64,000 nucleotides of DNA from Nonomuraea guangzhouensis (GCF_019396345.1 NZ_JAHKRM010000023.1:124001-188000), one strand, 5' to 3'; positions 52,366-60,443 are shown, numbered from the stretch's first letter. Notes: generated by a model not told the origin, from the letters alone. Translations and numbers: made by a program.

Positions 52366-52730
52366 GCGGCTTCGAGGTTGGCGGCCATCTGGTTGAGCAC
52401 GGCGAGAGTGGTCTGGAAGTCCTCGGTGCTCACCCCTTGGGTGGCCAGGCGCCTGTAGCCCAGCACGCGGCCCATGACCGCCGCGTGGACCGCCTTGCCC
52501 TCTTCTGTGAGGGCGGTGCCGATGATCCATCCCTTGGCGGTCAGCTCGCCCATGGCGTCGCCGGTGCCGTCGAACGCCTTCAGCGCCTCATCAGGGTCAT
52601 CGCCCTCGGCCACGGCGTTGAGCGCCTGCCACTCGCGGCGCGAGAGCTTGTGGTCGTGCAGTGCCTGGCCCATCGTCTCCTCAAGGAGCGAGTGGACATG
52701 TACCAGTAAGTAGCCGATTCTTCGTTCCAT
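52362..52730 (-). CDS. MarR-like winged-helix protein (regulator A)
   Basis: 122 residues. Starts MERRIGYLLVHVHSLLEETM, the MarR dimerisation helix; LSRREWQALNAVAEGD and GDAMGELTAKGWIIGTALTEEGKAV give the wing region. The recognition helix is shorter and less basic than usual, so DNA binding may be weak or altered. Divergent from regulator B with only 20 bp between start codons; appears leaderless. Confidence 0.75.
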   Translation of the reverse strand: MERRIGYLLVHVHSLLEETMGQALHDHKLSRREWQALNAVAEGDDPDEALKAFDGTGDAMGELTAKGWIIGTALTEEGKAVHAAVMGRVLGYRRLATQGVSTEDFQTTLAVLNQMAANLEAA

Positions 52731-52735
52731 GCATG

Positions 52736-52764
52736 TATAATAGCAACTATATGTACTTTGACAA
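52736..52764. promoter_or_regulatory. Overlapping divergent leaderless promoters of the two MarR genes
   Basis: On the plus strand TATAAT (52736-52741) ends nine bases before ATG 52751. On the minus strand TTGTCA (plus-strand TGACAA, 52759-52764) and TATTAT (plus-strand ATAATA, 52737-52742) are 16 bases apart and end six bases before the ATG at 52730. The two -10 boxes occupy the same DNA, so both promoters cannot be open at once. TATAATAGCAACTATA (52736-52751) is an imperfect palindrome, a possible MarR operator. Confidence 0.6.
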
Positions 52765-53179
52765 GGATATTGCAGCGGTCGAGCGCGCGATGGTCGCCAT
52801 CAGGCGCAGGCAGAGCAGGCGCGCGCTGGCGCGGCTGCAGGGCGCGCCGGGGCCGGAGTTCGAGGTGCTCGACGTGATCGAGGCCGCGAGCCCGCCCGTC
52901 ACCGTCTCCACCGTCGCCGACGCGCTCTCGGTCGACCAGCCGAGGGCGAGCAGGCTGGTGGCGGCGGCCGTCGCGGCCGGCCTGGTCAGGCGTGCGGCGG
53001 ACCAGGCCGACGGGCGCAGGGCGCTGCTCGTGCTGACCTACGAGGGCCGGACGGCGCTGGAGCAGGCGCATCACGGCAGGCAGACGGCGTTCGCCGAGGC
53101 CATGACGGGATGGTCGGACGCGGAGCGCGCGGAGTTCGCGCGGCTCCTCACCCGCTTCGTCGAGGGGCTCCCCGGCTAA
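52751..53179 (+). CDS. MarR-family regulator B
   Basis: 142 residues from ATG 52751. GPEFEVLDVIEAASPPVTVSTVADALSVDQPRASRLV is a complete winged-helix reading head, and RAADQADGRRALLVLTYEGR the basic beta-wing. No ribosome site; the -10 box is nine bases away, so the mRNA is probably leaderless. The earlier in-frame ATG lies upstream of the promoter and would require a different transcript. Confidence 0.85.
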   Translation: MYFDKDIAAVERAMVAIRRRQSRRALARLQGAPGPEFEVLDVIEAASPPVTVSTVADALSVDQPRASRLVAAAVAAGLVRRAADQADGRRALLVLTYEGRTALEQAHHGRQTAFAEAMTGWSDAERAEFARLLTRFVEGLPG

Positions 53180-55443
53180 GAGCTATCCCGTAAGTGGGGA
53201 TAGTCCGGGTTGCGGGTACGTCTGTCCGGCGTGGTCCCCGGTCCGGGAGGCTCATCCGGGGTCGGCGTCCCGTACTCTCCGGCACTTCGCCGCGCAGGGG
53301 CCACCGGGGTGGTGGCTGCCGCGTGGTCCGTTCCCGCCGGTGGGGCGGGCGGGGGACACGATGCGGTTGACGCGGACAGGACTTCTTGCAGCCCTGGGAT
53401 GGTGTAGGTCTCGATGAGCTGGGCGGCCCGGGTGTAGTCGACCCGGGCGGTGGCGGGGTCGCTGGGATCGGTGAGGGTGACGCAGGAGGCCAGCGCGGCT
53501 GAGACCAGGTCCCGGGGCGCGCTCAGCCCGCACTGGTCGCAGTGGTGCATCCGGACCGACAGGGTTTTGGTTACCAGGGACCCGCACAGGCAGTGCTGGG
53601 ACATCGCGGTGGGGGTGGTGGCGGCGCGCAGGACGGCGCCGCCGCACGCGGTGGCCTCACGGGCCAGGGCTGCGGTGAGCATGCCGGGGGTGAACCGGGC
53701 CACCGCGGCACCCCACAGGCGGGTCCAAGTGCGGAGGTCGCAGTCCTCGATGACCAGGTTCGCCCCATGGGTTTCGACGATCTGGGCTGCGGCGCGGCGG
53801 GCCCGGTCCTGGCGGGCTTCGGTGAAACCGCGGGCGGCCTGGGCGTGCCGGGCCCGGATCTGGTGATAGCCGCGCGACAGGGTGTCGCTCCGGTAGGCGT
53901 TCTTCGCTACCCCAGCCTTGGTGGCGACCCGAGGGCCTTTGGGCAGGTTGACCTGCCGGGCGGGCAGCCCTTTGCCGGCGCGGCGTTCGGCCCGAGCCTG
54001 CTGCCGGGCCGAAGGGTGGTAGCGGCCGGGGTTGGTGGCCCGGCGGGACCGTTCCAGCGCCCGGGCCCGCCCTTTGGCTTTGCGTCGTTCCCGTGCCAGG
54101 CGGGCGGTTTCCTGCTCGCTGAGAGTGAGCAGGGTCGCCGCGACCTGCCCGCCACCAACGTCCGTCCGACCGCCCGTCCCGCTGTCCGTCCCAGCGTCCC
54201 CACTGGTGTCCGCGCCGGTTGCGGTGTCCGGCCTGCCCGGTGGCGGGGAGCCGGGCGGCGGTGTAGGCAGGTGGGCGGGCGCGGAGACGACGGCGAGGTT
54301 GGAGACGTTGCCGTCGACCCCGGCCCGCCGCTCCAACTGCGCTGCGCGGGTGCGGCGGGCGCGGGTGGCCGCCGACGCGTACCCGGCGTCCAGGATCAGC
54401 AGATGCGCCTCATAGGTCCACCCGCCCGGAGCCGAGGCCTTCCGCCGCCGCACCAGATCGATCTTGTGCCACAGATGCGGCCGGTCCAGGAAATGCGCCA
54501 CATACGGCCAACGGCCTGATCCTTGCGGCAGCCGGACCGGCAGCACCAGATCCGGGGCGCCCGCGCTGGTGTAAACGACCGACAGGGGGCCGGTGTGATC
54601 CCACCACGAGATCCGCCGCCCCGACGACGCGGAACCGGACGGGCCGGCAGGGGCGGGCAGACGGCGGGGCTGGGCCAGCACCGCCGAACCCGCCCCCATC
54701 GCCAGCGCATCGGCGACGGTGAACTCCGACGCCCTACCCACCAGATCGGCTGCCGAGGCCGCCGCCGCGACCACTGTGGTCTGCCCGCTGGTCCGCGTGG
54801 TCATGGCAGGAGAGCCGTAGGCGGCCAGATGCCCGGCCAGGGTCCCGGCCAGCCGGAACGTCTCCCACTTGCGCTCCCTGGTGTGTGAACGGGCCCTGCC
54901 CGGGATCCGGGTGAACCCCCACCACGATCCCACCCGTGGCCGCCCGGCCCGTTTCCCGGCCGCGTCCGCAAACAGGTGCCGGTCCACCCCCGCCCACACC
55001 TCATCGGCCAGATGCATGCCCAGCGCCTTGGACAGATGATGCGTCAAATGCCCGGAGGACTCCAGATGGGCGTAGGCGGCACGCTCCAGCCCCGCACGGG
55101 TCAGCCCGAGCTCGGACCGCCAGGCCTTCGCCTCCGCCGCCCGTCGATGCGAACCCGCCCAATAGGCCTCCACCCGAGCCCGCGCATCGTGTTGCAGCGC
55201 TCGCTTCAGCGACCAGGCCGCGCAGAACAGTCTCTCCACCCGGGCCCGGACCGCCGCATCCGACACCTCCACCGGCAGCCGGATCACCGAAACCGGAGCC
55301 CCCTCAGCCCGCCGCCACGCCGGTCGCTTGTTCTTCCCCCGAAACCGCCGCCCGCCAGCACCACCACCGCCACCCTTGACATCGGGAGAAACCAGGACAT
55401 CGGCCGCACCGGCTGTCCCGCTGTTCTCCCTGGTCACGGCCAT
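53176..55443 (-). CDS. Large TnpB-like RuvC nuclease
   Basis: 755 residues, about twice the usual TnpB length. RuvC triad: D377 (GVDGNVSNLAV), E566 (VIEDCDL) and D645 (APRDLVSAAL), with a zinc ribbon between them (CLCGSL and CDQCGLS). Residues 1-370 would be the nucleic-acid-binding lobe; a Gly/Pro/Thr linker (about 395-440) sits inside the RuvC fold, and the C-terminal 60 residues are Pro-rich. All catalytic residues are intact, so this is not an obviously dead nuclease. No TnpA, CRISPR array or clear transposon ends are seen. Its stop overlaps the MarR gene by 4 bp. Confidence 0.8.
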   Translation of the reverse strand: MAVTRENSGTAGAADVLVSPDVKGGGGGAGGRRFRGKNKRPAWRRAEGAPVSVIRLPVEVSDAAVRARVERLFCAAWSLKRALQHDARARVEAYWAGSHRRAAEAKAWRSELGLTRAGLERAAYAHLESSGHLTHHLSKALGMHLADEVWAGVDRHLFADAAGKRAGRPRVGSWWGFTRIPGRARSHTRERKWETFRLAGTLAGHLAAYGSPAMTTRTSGQTTVVAAAASAADLVGRASEFTVADALAMGAGSAVLAQPRRLPAPAGPSGSASSGRRISWWDHTGPLSVVYTSAGAPDLVLPVRLPQGSGRWPYVAHFLDRPHLWHKIDLVRRRKASAPGGWTYEAHLLILDAGYASAATRARRTRAAQLERRAGVDGNVSNLAVVSAPAHLPTPPPGSPPPGRPDTATGADTSGDAGTDSGTGGRTDVGGGQVAATLLTLSEQETARLARERRKAKGRARALERSRRATNPGRYHPSARQQARAERRAGKGLPARQVNLPKGPRVATKAGVAKNAYRSDTLSRGYHQIRARHAQAARGFTEARQDRARRAAAQIVETHGANLVIEDCDLRTWTRLWGAAVARFTPGMLTAALAREATACGGAVLRAATTPTAMSQHCLCGSLVTKTLSVRMHHCDQCGLSAPRDLVSAALASCVTLTDPSDPATARVDYTRAAQLIETYTIPGLQEVLSASTASCPPPAPPAGTDHAAATTPVAPARRSAGEYGTPTPDEPPGPGTTPDRRTRNPDYPHLRDSS
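53183..53203 (-). repeat. Hairpin at the 3' end of the TnpB-like gene
   Basis: CTATCCC and GGGATAG form a 7-bp stem with a 7-base loop within the last ten codons of the TnpB-like gene. Such 3'-terminal structures occur in omega RNAs and IS605 right ends, but a simple terminator is equally possible. Confidence 0.4.
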
Positions 55444-55552
55444 GACACCACCATGCCCGAACCCACCGACAATTCTCGAACGATGCTCTCCGCGCCGGTG
55501 ATTGAGAGGTTATGTGGGTCCGCGCCCGGGACTGGCGGATCGTCGCCATCTC

Positions 55553-55714
55553 TTAGCGGAACGTCTGGCCATAGACGAGCAGCATGACGATGACAAAGAC
55601 GATCATCACCCCGACATAGCCCACCGGCCCCAGGCGCAGCGCCCGGCGCACGCGGTTGAGGCCCCAGGCGAACAGCAACGCCAGGAAAACCAGCAGGATC
55701 AGGCCGCCATCCAT
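55553..55714 (-). CDS. Small two-helix membrane protein
   Basis: 53 residues from the ATG at 55714: LILLVFLALLFAWGL and YVGVMIVFVIVMLLVYG are two membrane helices joined by a basic loop NRVRRALR. No strong ribosome site. It lies 40 bases beyond the peptide gene on the same strand, so it could be cotranscribed; a role in export or self-protection is conceivable but unsupported. Confidence 0.6.
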   Translation of the reverse strand: MDGGLILLVFLALLFAWGLNRVRRALRLGPVGYVGVMIVFVIVMLLVYGQTFR

Positions 55715-55754
55715 GCTGACCAGTATGCGGTGTCGGAGCCCTTCCCGCGCGGTG

Positions 55755-55880
55755 TCAGTTGGAGTTGCCGTGGCTGGCCGGCCAGCCCTTGGTCTCCATC
55801 TTCGCCAGCCGGCGAACGGTGATCTTCTTCTTCGGCTGGGTCTCTCGGCTGTCCTCCGGCGCGATCTCTTCGGGACGCAC
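55755..55880 (-). CDS. Candidate microcin-C-like precursor peptide (41 residues, C-terminal Asn)
   Basis: GTG at 55880 has AGGAGG seven bases upstream. The product is charged in its first half (PEEIAPEDSRETQPKKK), has a basic helix-like middle (ITVRRLAK), and ends KGWPASHGNSN. A final Asn is what MccB adenylates in microcin C; the E. coli precursor ends GNAN. The gene follows the MccB-like gene by 67 bases and has its own promoter. It is short, well-initiated and unlike any housekeeping protein I know. Substrate status is an inference. Confidence 0.7.
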   Translation of the reverse strand: MRPEEIAPEDSRETQPKKKITVRRLAKMETKGWPASHGNSN

Positions 55881-55923
55881 TCAGCAGCCTCCTGGGTCGG
55901 TTTCGGTATGGGCGACTGACGCG

Positions 55924-55951
55924 ATTCTGAACGATCAACCACTGCTGTCAA
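55924..55951 (-). promoter_or_regulatory. Promoter of the peptide gene
   Basis: On the minus strand a consensus TTGACA (plus TGTCAA, 55946-55951) and CAGAAT (plus ATTCTG, 55924-55929) are separated by 16 bases. The -35 box overlaps the stop codon of the MccB-like gene. Transcription would start near 55917, giving a leader of about 37 bases before the GTG. Confidence 0.65.
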
Positions 55952-57000
55952 GCACTACACACGTCACACCCGTCACGCGCGGGGAAGCGGACGAAGATCT
56001 GGTCGTCGGGCGCCACCAGGTTGAGGCCGTACGCGTAACCGGGGGCGACGTCGGGGATGCCGGTCAGCAGCGAGATCACCGCGTGGGCGGTGAGCAGGCC
56101 CGACAGACCGCCCGAGGTCGAGAGCACCCCGGGCCAGCCGGAGTCGGTCATCCGTCCCTGGCGCTCGCCCTCCGCCCGCAGGCACTCGTAACACGGGAAA
56201 CCCGGCGCGAAGACGCCCACCGACAGCTGCGGGCCCTCGTAGCCGCCGCCCACCCAGGGGATGCCCGCGGCGGCGCAGGCCCGGTTCGCCCACCGGCGGA
56301 TGCCGTCGGGCTCTCGTGGCTCGTCCGCGCAGAGCGCGAGCACGTCGAAGCCGGTGATCAGCCCGGCCAGCTCCGCCGGGCTGCCGATCCGCCGGTTCTC
56401 GCCGGTCACCTCGACGTGGGAGTTGACCGCTCGCAGCCGTTCCGTGGCGACGTCCACCTTGGGCCGGCCCACGTCCTCCTCGCCGTACAGGGTCTGGCGG
56501 TTGAGGTTGGACAGCTCGACACGATCGCCGTCGACGCAGTGGACCGCGCCGACGCCGGCGGCGGTGAGGGCCCAGGCGGCGTGCGAGCCGGTGCCGCCCA
56601 GGCCGAGCACGACCACCCTGGCCCGCTTGAGCAGGAGCTGCGGTGCCCAGCTCGGCTCGCGCGGGCGCAGGCTCGCCCAGCGGAAGTAGGCGGCGTTCCT
56701 GGCGTACCGGTCCAGCTCGTCGGGGGCCAGCTCCGCCGGCGGCGCGGCCGACGCGTCCTCGACGTGGCCGGAGTCCAGCAGCGTCGTGACGAGCTCGGCC
56801 GAGTTCGGGCAGCGGTCCGCGAGCGCGGTGACGATCTCTCCTCGGGTACGGGTGCCGTCCATGAGCTGGAGGGCGTGCCAGGCATGGCCGTTCGGGTCCT
56901 CGATCTCACTGGCGAGTCCGTAGATTTCCCCACCTATCCGGATCGTGCCGTTGTCGAGACGATACGGGCGATGCTCCGGTTTTACCCGAGGACGCGTCAT
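55948..57000 (-). CDS. ThiF/MccB-like adenylyltransferase with N-terminal peptide-binding domain
   Basis: 350 residues, the same size as E. coli MccB. Residues about 10-95 resemble a PqqD-type peptide-recognition element (IRIGGEIYGLAS, GHAWHALQLMDG, ELVTTLLDSGHVED). ThiF core: RYARN, VVVLGLGGTGSHAAWAL (nucleotide loop), VDGDRVELSNLNRQTLY, EDVGRPKVDVA, and two zinc pairs CYEC and CDVC. RYSRN, GCGGIGNH, LTRQVLFSEDDVGKNK and CYEC stand at matching places in MccB. No YcaO partner is present. It starts 11 bases after the acyl-CoA dehydrogenase stop. Confidence 0.85.
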   Translation of the reverse strand: MTRPRVKPEHRPYRLDNGTIRIGGEIYGLASEIEDPNGHAWHALQLMDGTRTRGEIVTALADRCPNSAELVTTLLDSGHVEDASAAPPAELAPDELDRYARNAAYFRWASLRPREPSWAPQLLLKRARVVVLGLGGTGSHAAWALTAAGVGAVHCVDGDRVELSNLNRQTLYGEEDVGRPKVDVATERLRAVNSHVEVTGENRRIGSPAELAGLITGFDVLALCADEPREPDGIRRWANRACAAAGIPWVGGGYEGPQLSVGVFAPGFPCYECLRAEGERQGRMTDSGWPGVLSTSGGLSGLLTAHAVISLLTGIPDVAPGYAYGLNLVAPDDQIFVRFPARDGCDVCSA

Positions 57001-57011
57001 GCGTCCGGATT

Positions 57012-58157
57012 CTAGAACCCGAAGGACCGTCCGATGATCTCCTTCATGATCTCGGTGGTGCCGCCGTAGATGGTCTGGACGCGGCTGTCGATCCAGGCCT
57101 TGGCGACCGGGTACTCCATCATGTAGCCGTAACCGCCGTGCAACTGGAGGCAGCGGTCGATGACCTTGTTCTGCAGCTCGGTGGTCCACCACTTGGCCTT
57201 GGCGGCGTCGACTACGGTCAGCTCCTTGGCGTTGAGCGCCATGATGCACTTGTCCACGTAGTGACGGGCGATCTCCGTCTCGGTCGCCAGCTCCGCCAGG
57301 ACGAACCGGGTGTTCTGGAACGACCCGATGGTCCGCCCGAAGGCCTGGCGGGACTTGCAGTACTCGATGGTCTGCTCCAGCACCACCTCCGCCGCCGCGA
57401 CCGCCGCCACCGCGATGGACAGGCGCTCCTGGGGCAGGTTGTTCATGAGCTGGAAGAAGCCCTGGCCCTCTTCGGCGCCGAGCCGGTTGGCCACGGGAAC
57501 GCGGACGTTCTCGAAGAACAGCTCGGCCGTGTCCTGCGCCTTCATCCCGATCTTGTCGAGGTTGCGGCCGTGCCCGAACCCCTCCATACCCCGCTCGACG
57601 ACCAGCAGCGTGGTGCCGCGCGCCCCCGCCACGGGATCGGTCTTGGCGACCACCACGACGAGGTCGGCGTTGATCCCGTTCGTGATGAACGTCTTCTGCC
57701 CGTTGACCAGGTAGTGATCGCCATCGCGGACCGCGGTCGTCCTGATCCCCTGCAGGTCGCTCCCGGCACCCGGCTCGGTCATCGCGATCGCCGTGATGAG
57801 CTCGCCACTGGCGAACCCGGGCAGCCACCGCCGCTTCTGCTCCTCATCGGTCAAGTCGACGAGGTACGGCGCCATGATGTCGTTGTGCAGGCCGAATCCG
57901 AGCCCGGACGCGCCGTGCCGGATGATCTCTTCAACGATGACCGCGTTGAACCGGAAATCGGTGACACCGGCGCCTCCGTACTCCTCCGGGACGGAGAACC
58001 CGAACATGCCGATCTCGCCGGCCTTCTTCCATACCTCGCGCGGGACGATGCCGTCCTTCTCCCACTGACCGTGGTGGGGTGTCACTTCACGGGCCATGAA
58101 CTCGCGCACGGTCTCCTGGAAAAGCAGGTGCTCCTCATCGAAGAGGTCTCGCCGCAT
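57012..58157 (-). CDS. Acyl-CoA dehydrogenase
   Basis: 381 residues from the ATG at 58157 (GGAGG upstream). FAD/substrate segments ITAIAMTEPGAGSDLQG and FITNG, and IYGGTTEIMKEIIGR with the catalytic Glu of the medium-chain type, are complete. Oxidises acyl-CoA to enoyl-CoA. The next gene on the strand is the MccB-like one, 11 bases away, but the two need not share a pathway. A palindromic operator lies 30 bases upstream. Confidence 0.95.
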   Translation of the reverse strand: MRRDLFDEEHLLFQETVREFMAREVTPHHGQWEKDGIVPREVWKKAGEIGMFGFSVPEEYGGAGVTDFRFNAVIVEEIIRHGASGLGFGLHNDIMAPYLVDLTDEEQKRRWLPGFASGELITAIAMTEPGAGSDLQGIRTTAVRDGDHYLVNGQKTFITNGINADLVVVVAKTDPVAGARGTTLLVVERGMEGFGHGRNLDKIGMKAQDTAELFFENVRVPVANRLGAEEGQGFFQLMNNLPQERLSIAVAAVAAAEVVLEQTIEYCKSRQAFGRTIGSFQNTRFVLAELATETEIARHYVDKCIMALNAKELTVVDAAKAKWWTTELQNKVIDRCLQLHGGYGYMMEYPVAKAWIDSRVQTIYGGTTEIMKEIIGRSFGF

Positions 58158-58187
58158 CAGTCGCCTCCAAGCAGGGTGGGTGTGCAG

Positions 58188-58206
58188 AACAGAATACGAT
58201 TCTGTT
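58188..58206. promoter_or_regulatory. Palindromic operator of the acyl-CoA dehydrogenase gene
   Basis: AACAGAATACGATTCTGTT has perfect 8-base arms around a 3-base centre, 30 bases upstream of the start codon. Size and place suit a TetR-family repressor, as often controls acyl-CoA genes. Confidence 0.6.
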
Positions 58207-58317
58207 GCGGCTTTTGAAGGGGCGGACACGGGTTCATCACAAGTGCCGATAGTTACGGTGTTCGACGGATATCGACCCTAAGATCGACCTTCGGCTTAGT
58301 GTTGATCGGAGTGTGCC

Positions 58318-59673
58318 GTGAGTCGGTGGCGGAAGGCGTTAATCGCCGCATCGGTCGGCATGGCGGCATCAGCCGCGTTCGTGGTGACATCTACTCCAGG
58401 CGAGGCGGAGTCATCGCTCGTCGCGAAGTATCTCTGCACGGGTGGTGTCGCCGGTTCGAGCGTGCAGCTGGAGGCCACGATCACGCCCAGGCTGACCGAA
58501 GGCGGCATGTTGAATGTCGGCTGGGCGCTCAAGTATCAGGGCACTCGCCGCTTCGGGTCGCCAGGCTTCTTCCCGGCGGGTTCCACGCTCAACCTCGAAG
58601 GCGTGGTCGACATCAGCGGCGCCTGGACCGGCCAGCTCCGGCCGAAGGGCAGCAAGGACCAGGCGGACCTCGTGCCCGGCGACCAGCTCGTGCTCCCCGA
58701 AGGCCTGTCCGACGCCGGCTCCGTGCAGCGCTCCGGCACCGTCCGGGTCAAGCCGGGCGCGCTGGTCGTCCGGTTCAAGCCCGCCGAGGGGGAGGTGATG
58801 GTCAACAACCACAAGAGCGTCATCTCGTACACCTCCGACTGGAGCCGGATCCACACCGAGGAAGAGTTCGGCGACCACCTCTACGACCTGCACAAGACCA
58901 CCACGAAGGACGGCGTCGCCAAGCTGAGCTTCATCGGCACCCAGGTCGCCTACATCAGCAGGCGCGAGCGGGACCTCAGCGATGTGCAGGTGCGCCTCGA
59001 CGGTGACACCGTGACCGACGGGCTGGTCGAGCCGGGTAAGGACCGCAGCGGCACCGAGATGACCGGCACCGAGGCCCAGGAGGTCCTCTGGGAGTCGCCG
59101 GTGCTCGACTACGGACCCCACACGATCGAGGTCGTCAACACCGAGGCCAGGACCGCGTACGTGGACGCCTTCAAGGTGACCACCGGCGACCTGGACGAGC
59201 CGCCGACCCACAACCAGGCCACCTGCACGCTGCAGGGCGACCCCGGCGCCATCGAGGTGACGGTGCCCGGCGCCACCCCCAACTCGCCCACCCCGACCCC
59301 GACCCCGACACCCACGCCGCCGACCTCCACCCCCACCACCAAGCCGAGCGGCTCGGCCACCCCGTCGAGCACCCCGACGGTCTCGTATCCGAACGTGAAC
59401 CCGGGTATCGACCGCAACCTGGTGAGCGTGGTGCCGGGCGGCGTGAGCACCAGTACGGCGACCCCCAAGCCGACCACGACCAAGACCAAGTACGTCAAGG
59501 CGCAGGTGGCCAAGACGCCCAAGGGCGGTGTGGACTCCGGTGTGGCGCCGGAGCCGGGGCGCGGGTCGTACGGGCTGATCGCGGGCGGCTCCATGCTGCT
59601 GATGGGGAGCGTCACAGGAGGGCTGCTGCTACGGCGCCGCAAGGCCGGGCACACCGGAGGAGTCGAGTCATGA
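58318..59673 (+). CDS. Sortase-anchored surface protein 1
   Basis: 451 residues from a GTG. Signal peptide 1-30, a beta-rich domain (about 35-310), a Pro/Thr repeat stalk (TPTPTPTPTPP, about 322-380) and a sorting tail: TPKGGVDSG, then a helix (YGLIAGGSMLLMGSVTGGLLL) and RRRK. The tail has no LPXTG; TPKGGVDSG is the likely motif. The following class F sortase gene overlaps by 4 bp, so the pair should act together. Confidence 0.85.
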   Translation: MSRWRKALIAASVGMAASAAFVVTSTPGEAESSLVAKYLCTGGVAGSSVQLEATITPRLTEGGMLNVGWALKYQGTRRFGSPGFFPAGSTLNLEGVVDISGAWTGQLRPKGSKDQADLVPGDQLVLPEGLSDAGSVQRSGTVRVKPGALVVRFKPAEGEVMVNNHKSVISYTSDWSRIHTEEEFGDHLYDLHKTTTKDGVAKLSFIGTQVAYISRRERDLSDVQVRLDGDTVTDGLVEPGKDRSGTEMTGTEAQEVLWESPVLDYGPHTIEVVNTEARTAYVDAFKVTTGDLDEPPTHNQATCTLQGDPGAIEVTVPGATPNSPTPTPTPTPTPPTSTPTTKPSGSATPSSTPTVSYPNVNPGIDRNLVSVVPGGVSTSTATPKPTTTKTKYVKAQVAKTPKGGVDSGVAPEPGRGSYGLIAGGSMLLMGSVTGGLLLRRRKAGHTGGVES

Positions 59674-60443
59674 CCGAGCAGAAGTCGCTGCTGAACAGGG
59701 CACTTCCCGGGCTGCTGATCGCCGGGTCGCTGGGCGGGGTGGGCGCCATCATGGTCGGCCTGCTGTCGCTGGCGCCGACCGTGGACGACGGCTCCGGTCC
59801 CGGCCCGCAGGCCCAGCCGAGCACGGTCCAGATCCAGAACGCGGCGGGCGCCTTCGTCCTGCCCCCGACCGTGGGCCCGGGCGGCAAGAACGTGCCGCTC
59901 ACCCCGGCACGCCTCGATGCCCCGCCGCCGCTGGCCGCCGCCCCGGTCGTCGCACCGATCCCGCCGGCCAAGACCAAGGCCAAGAAGGCGGCGCCGGTCC
60001 GCATCAAGATCCCGAAGATCAAGGTCAACGCCACGATCGGCTCGGTCACCGTCGACATCAAGGGCAACCTGACCACCCCGCCGCTGTCGAAGCCGACCCT
60101 GACGGGCTGGTACAAGTTCTCGCCGGTCCCGGGCGAGCTGGGGCCCGCGGTGATCAACGGCCACGTGAGCACCACGCAGGGCGCGGCGGTGTTCTACCGG
60201 CTCTCCGAGGTGGCCAAGGGGGACCAGATCTACGTGTACCGGTCGGACAAGAAGGTGACGCGATTCACGGTGAGCGGGGTCGAGCAGGTCAGCAAGTCCT
60301 CGTTCCCGACGGCTCGCGTGTACGGGAACACGAAGAACGCGCAGCTCAGGCTGATCACTTGCGGGGGCGTCTTCAACAAGGCGGCCCACAGTTACACGGA
60401 CAACATCATCGTGTACGCCACCCTGTCCAAGAAGAAGGGGTGA
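59670..60443 (+). CDS. Class F sortase 1
   Basis: 257 residues: one N-terminal membrane helix (about 14-34), a Pro/Ala linker, and the sortase domain (about 110-250) with VINGHVST (H165) and LRLITCGG (C231). SYTDNIIVYA closes the barrel. No Arg occurs after C231, although sortases normally have a catalytic Arg downstream of Cys. ATGA overlap with the substrate gene. Confidence 0.9.
   Translation: MTEQKSLLNRALPGLLIAGSLGGVGAIMVGLLSLAPTVDDGSGPGPQAQPSTVQIQNAAGAFVLPPTVGPGGKNVPLTPARLDAPPPLAAAPVVAPIPPAKTKAKKAAPVRIKIPKIKVNATIGSVTVDIKGNLTTPPLSKPTLTGWYKFSPVPGELGPAVINGHVSTTQGAAVFYRLSEVAKGDQIYVYRSDKKVTRFTVSGVEQVSKSSFPTARVYGNTKNAQLRLITCGGVFNKAAHSYTDNIIVYATLSKKKG

Noticed and set aside
53175..55557. 8-base inverted repeat GCTAAGAG / CTCTTAGC flanking the TnpB-like gene
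   Set aside because: Both copies fall on stop codons of flanking genes (TAAGAG context). The match is short enough for chance over 2.4 kb, and no target duplication is seen, so I do not call transposon ends.
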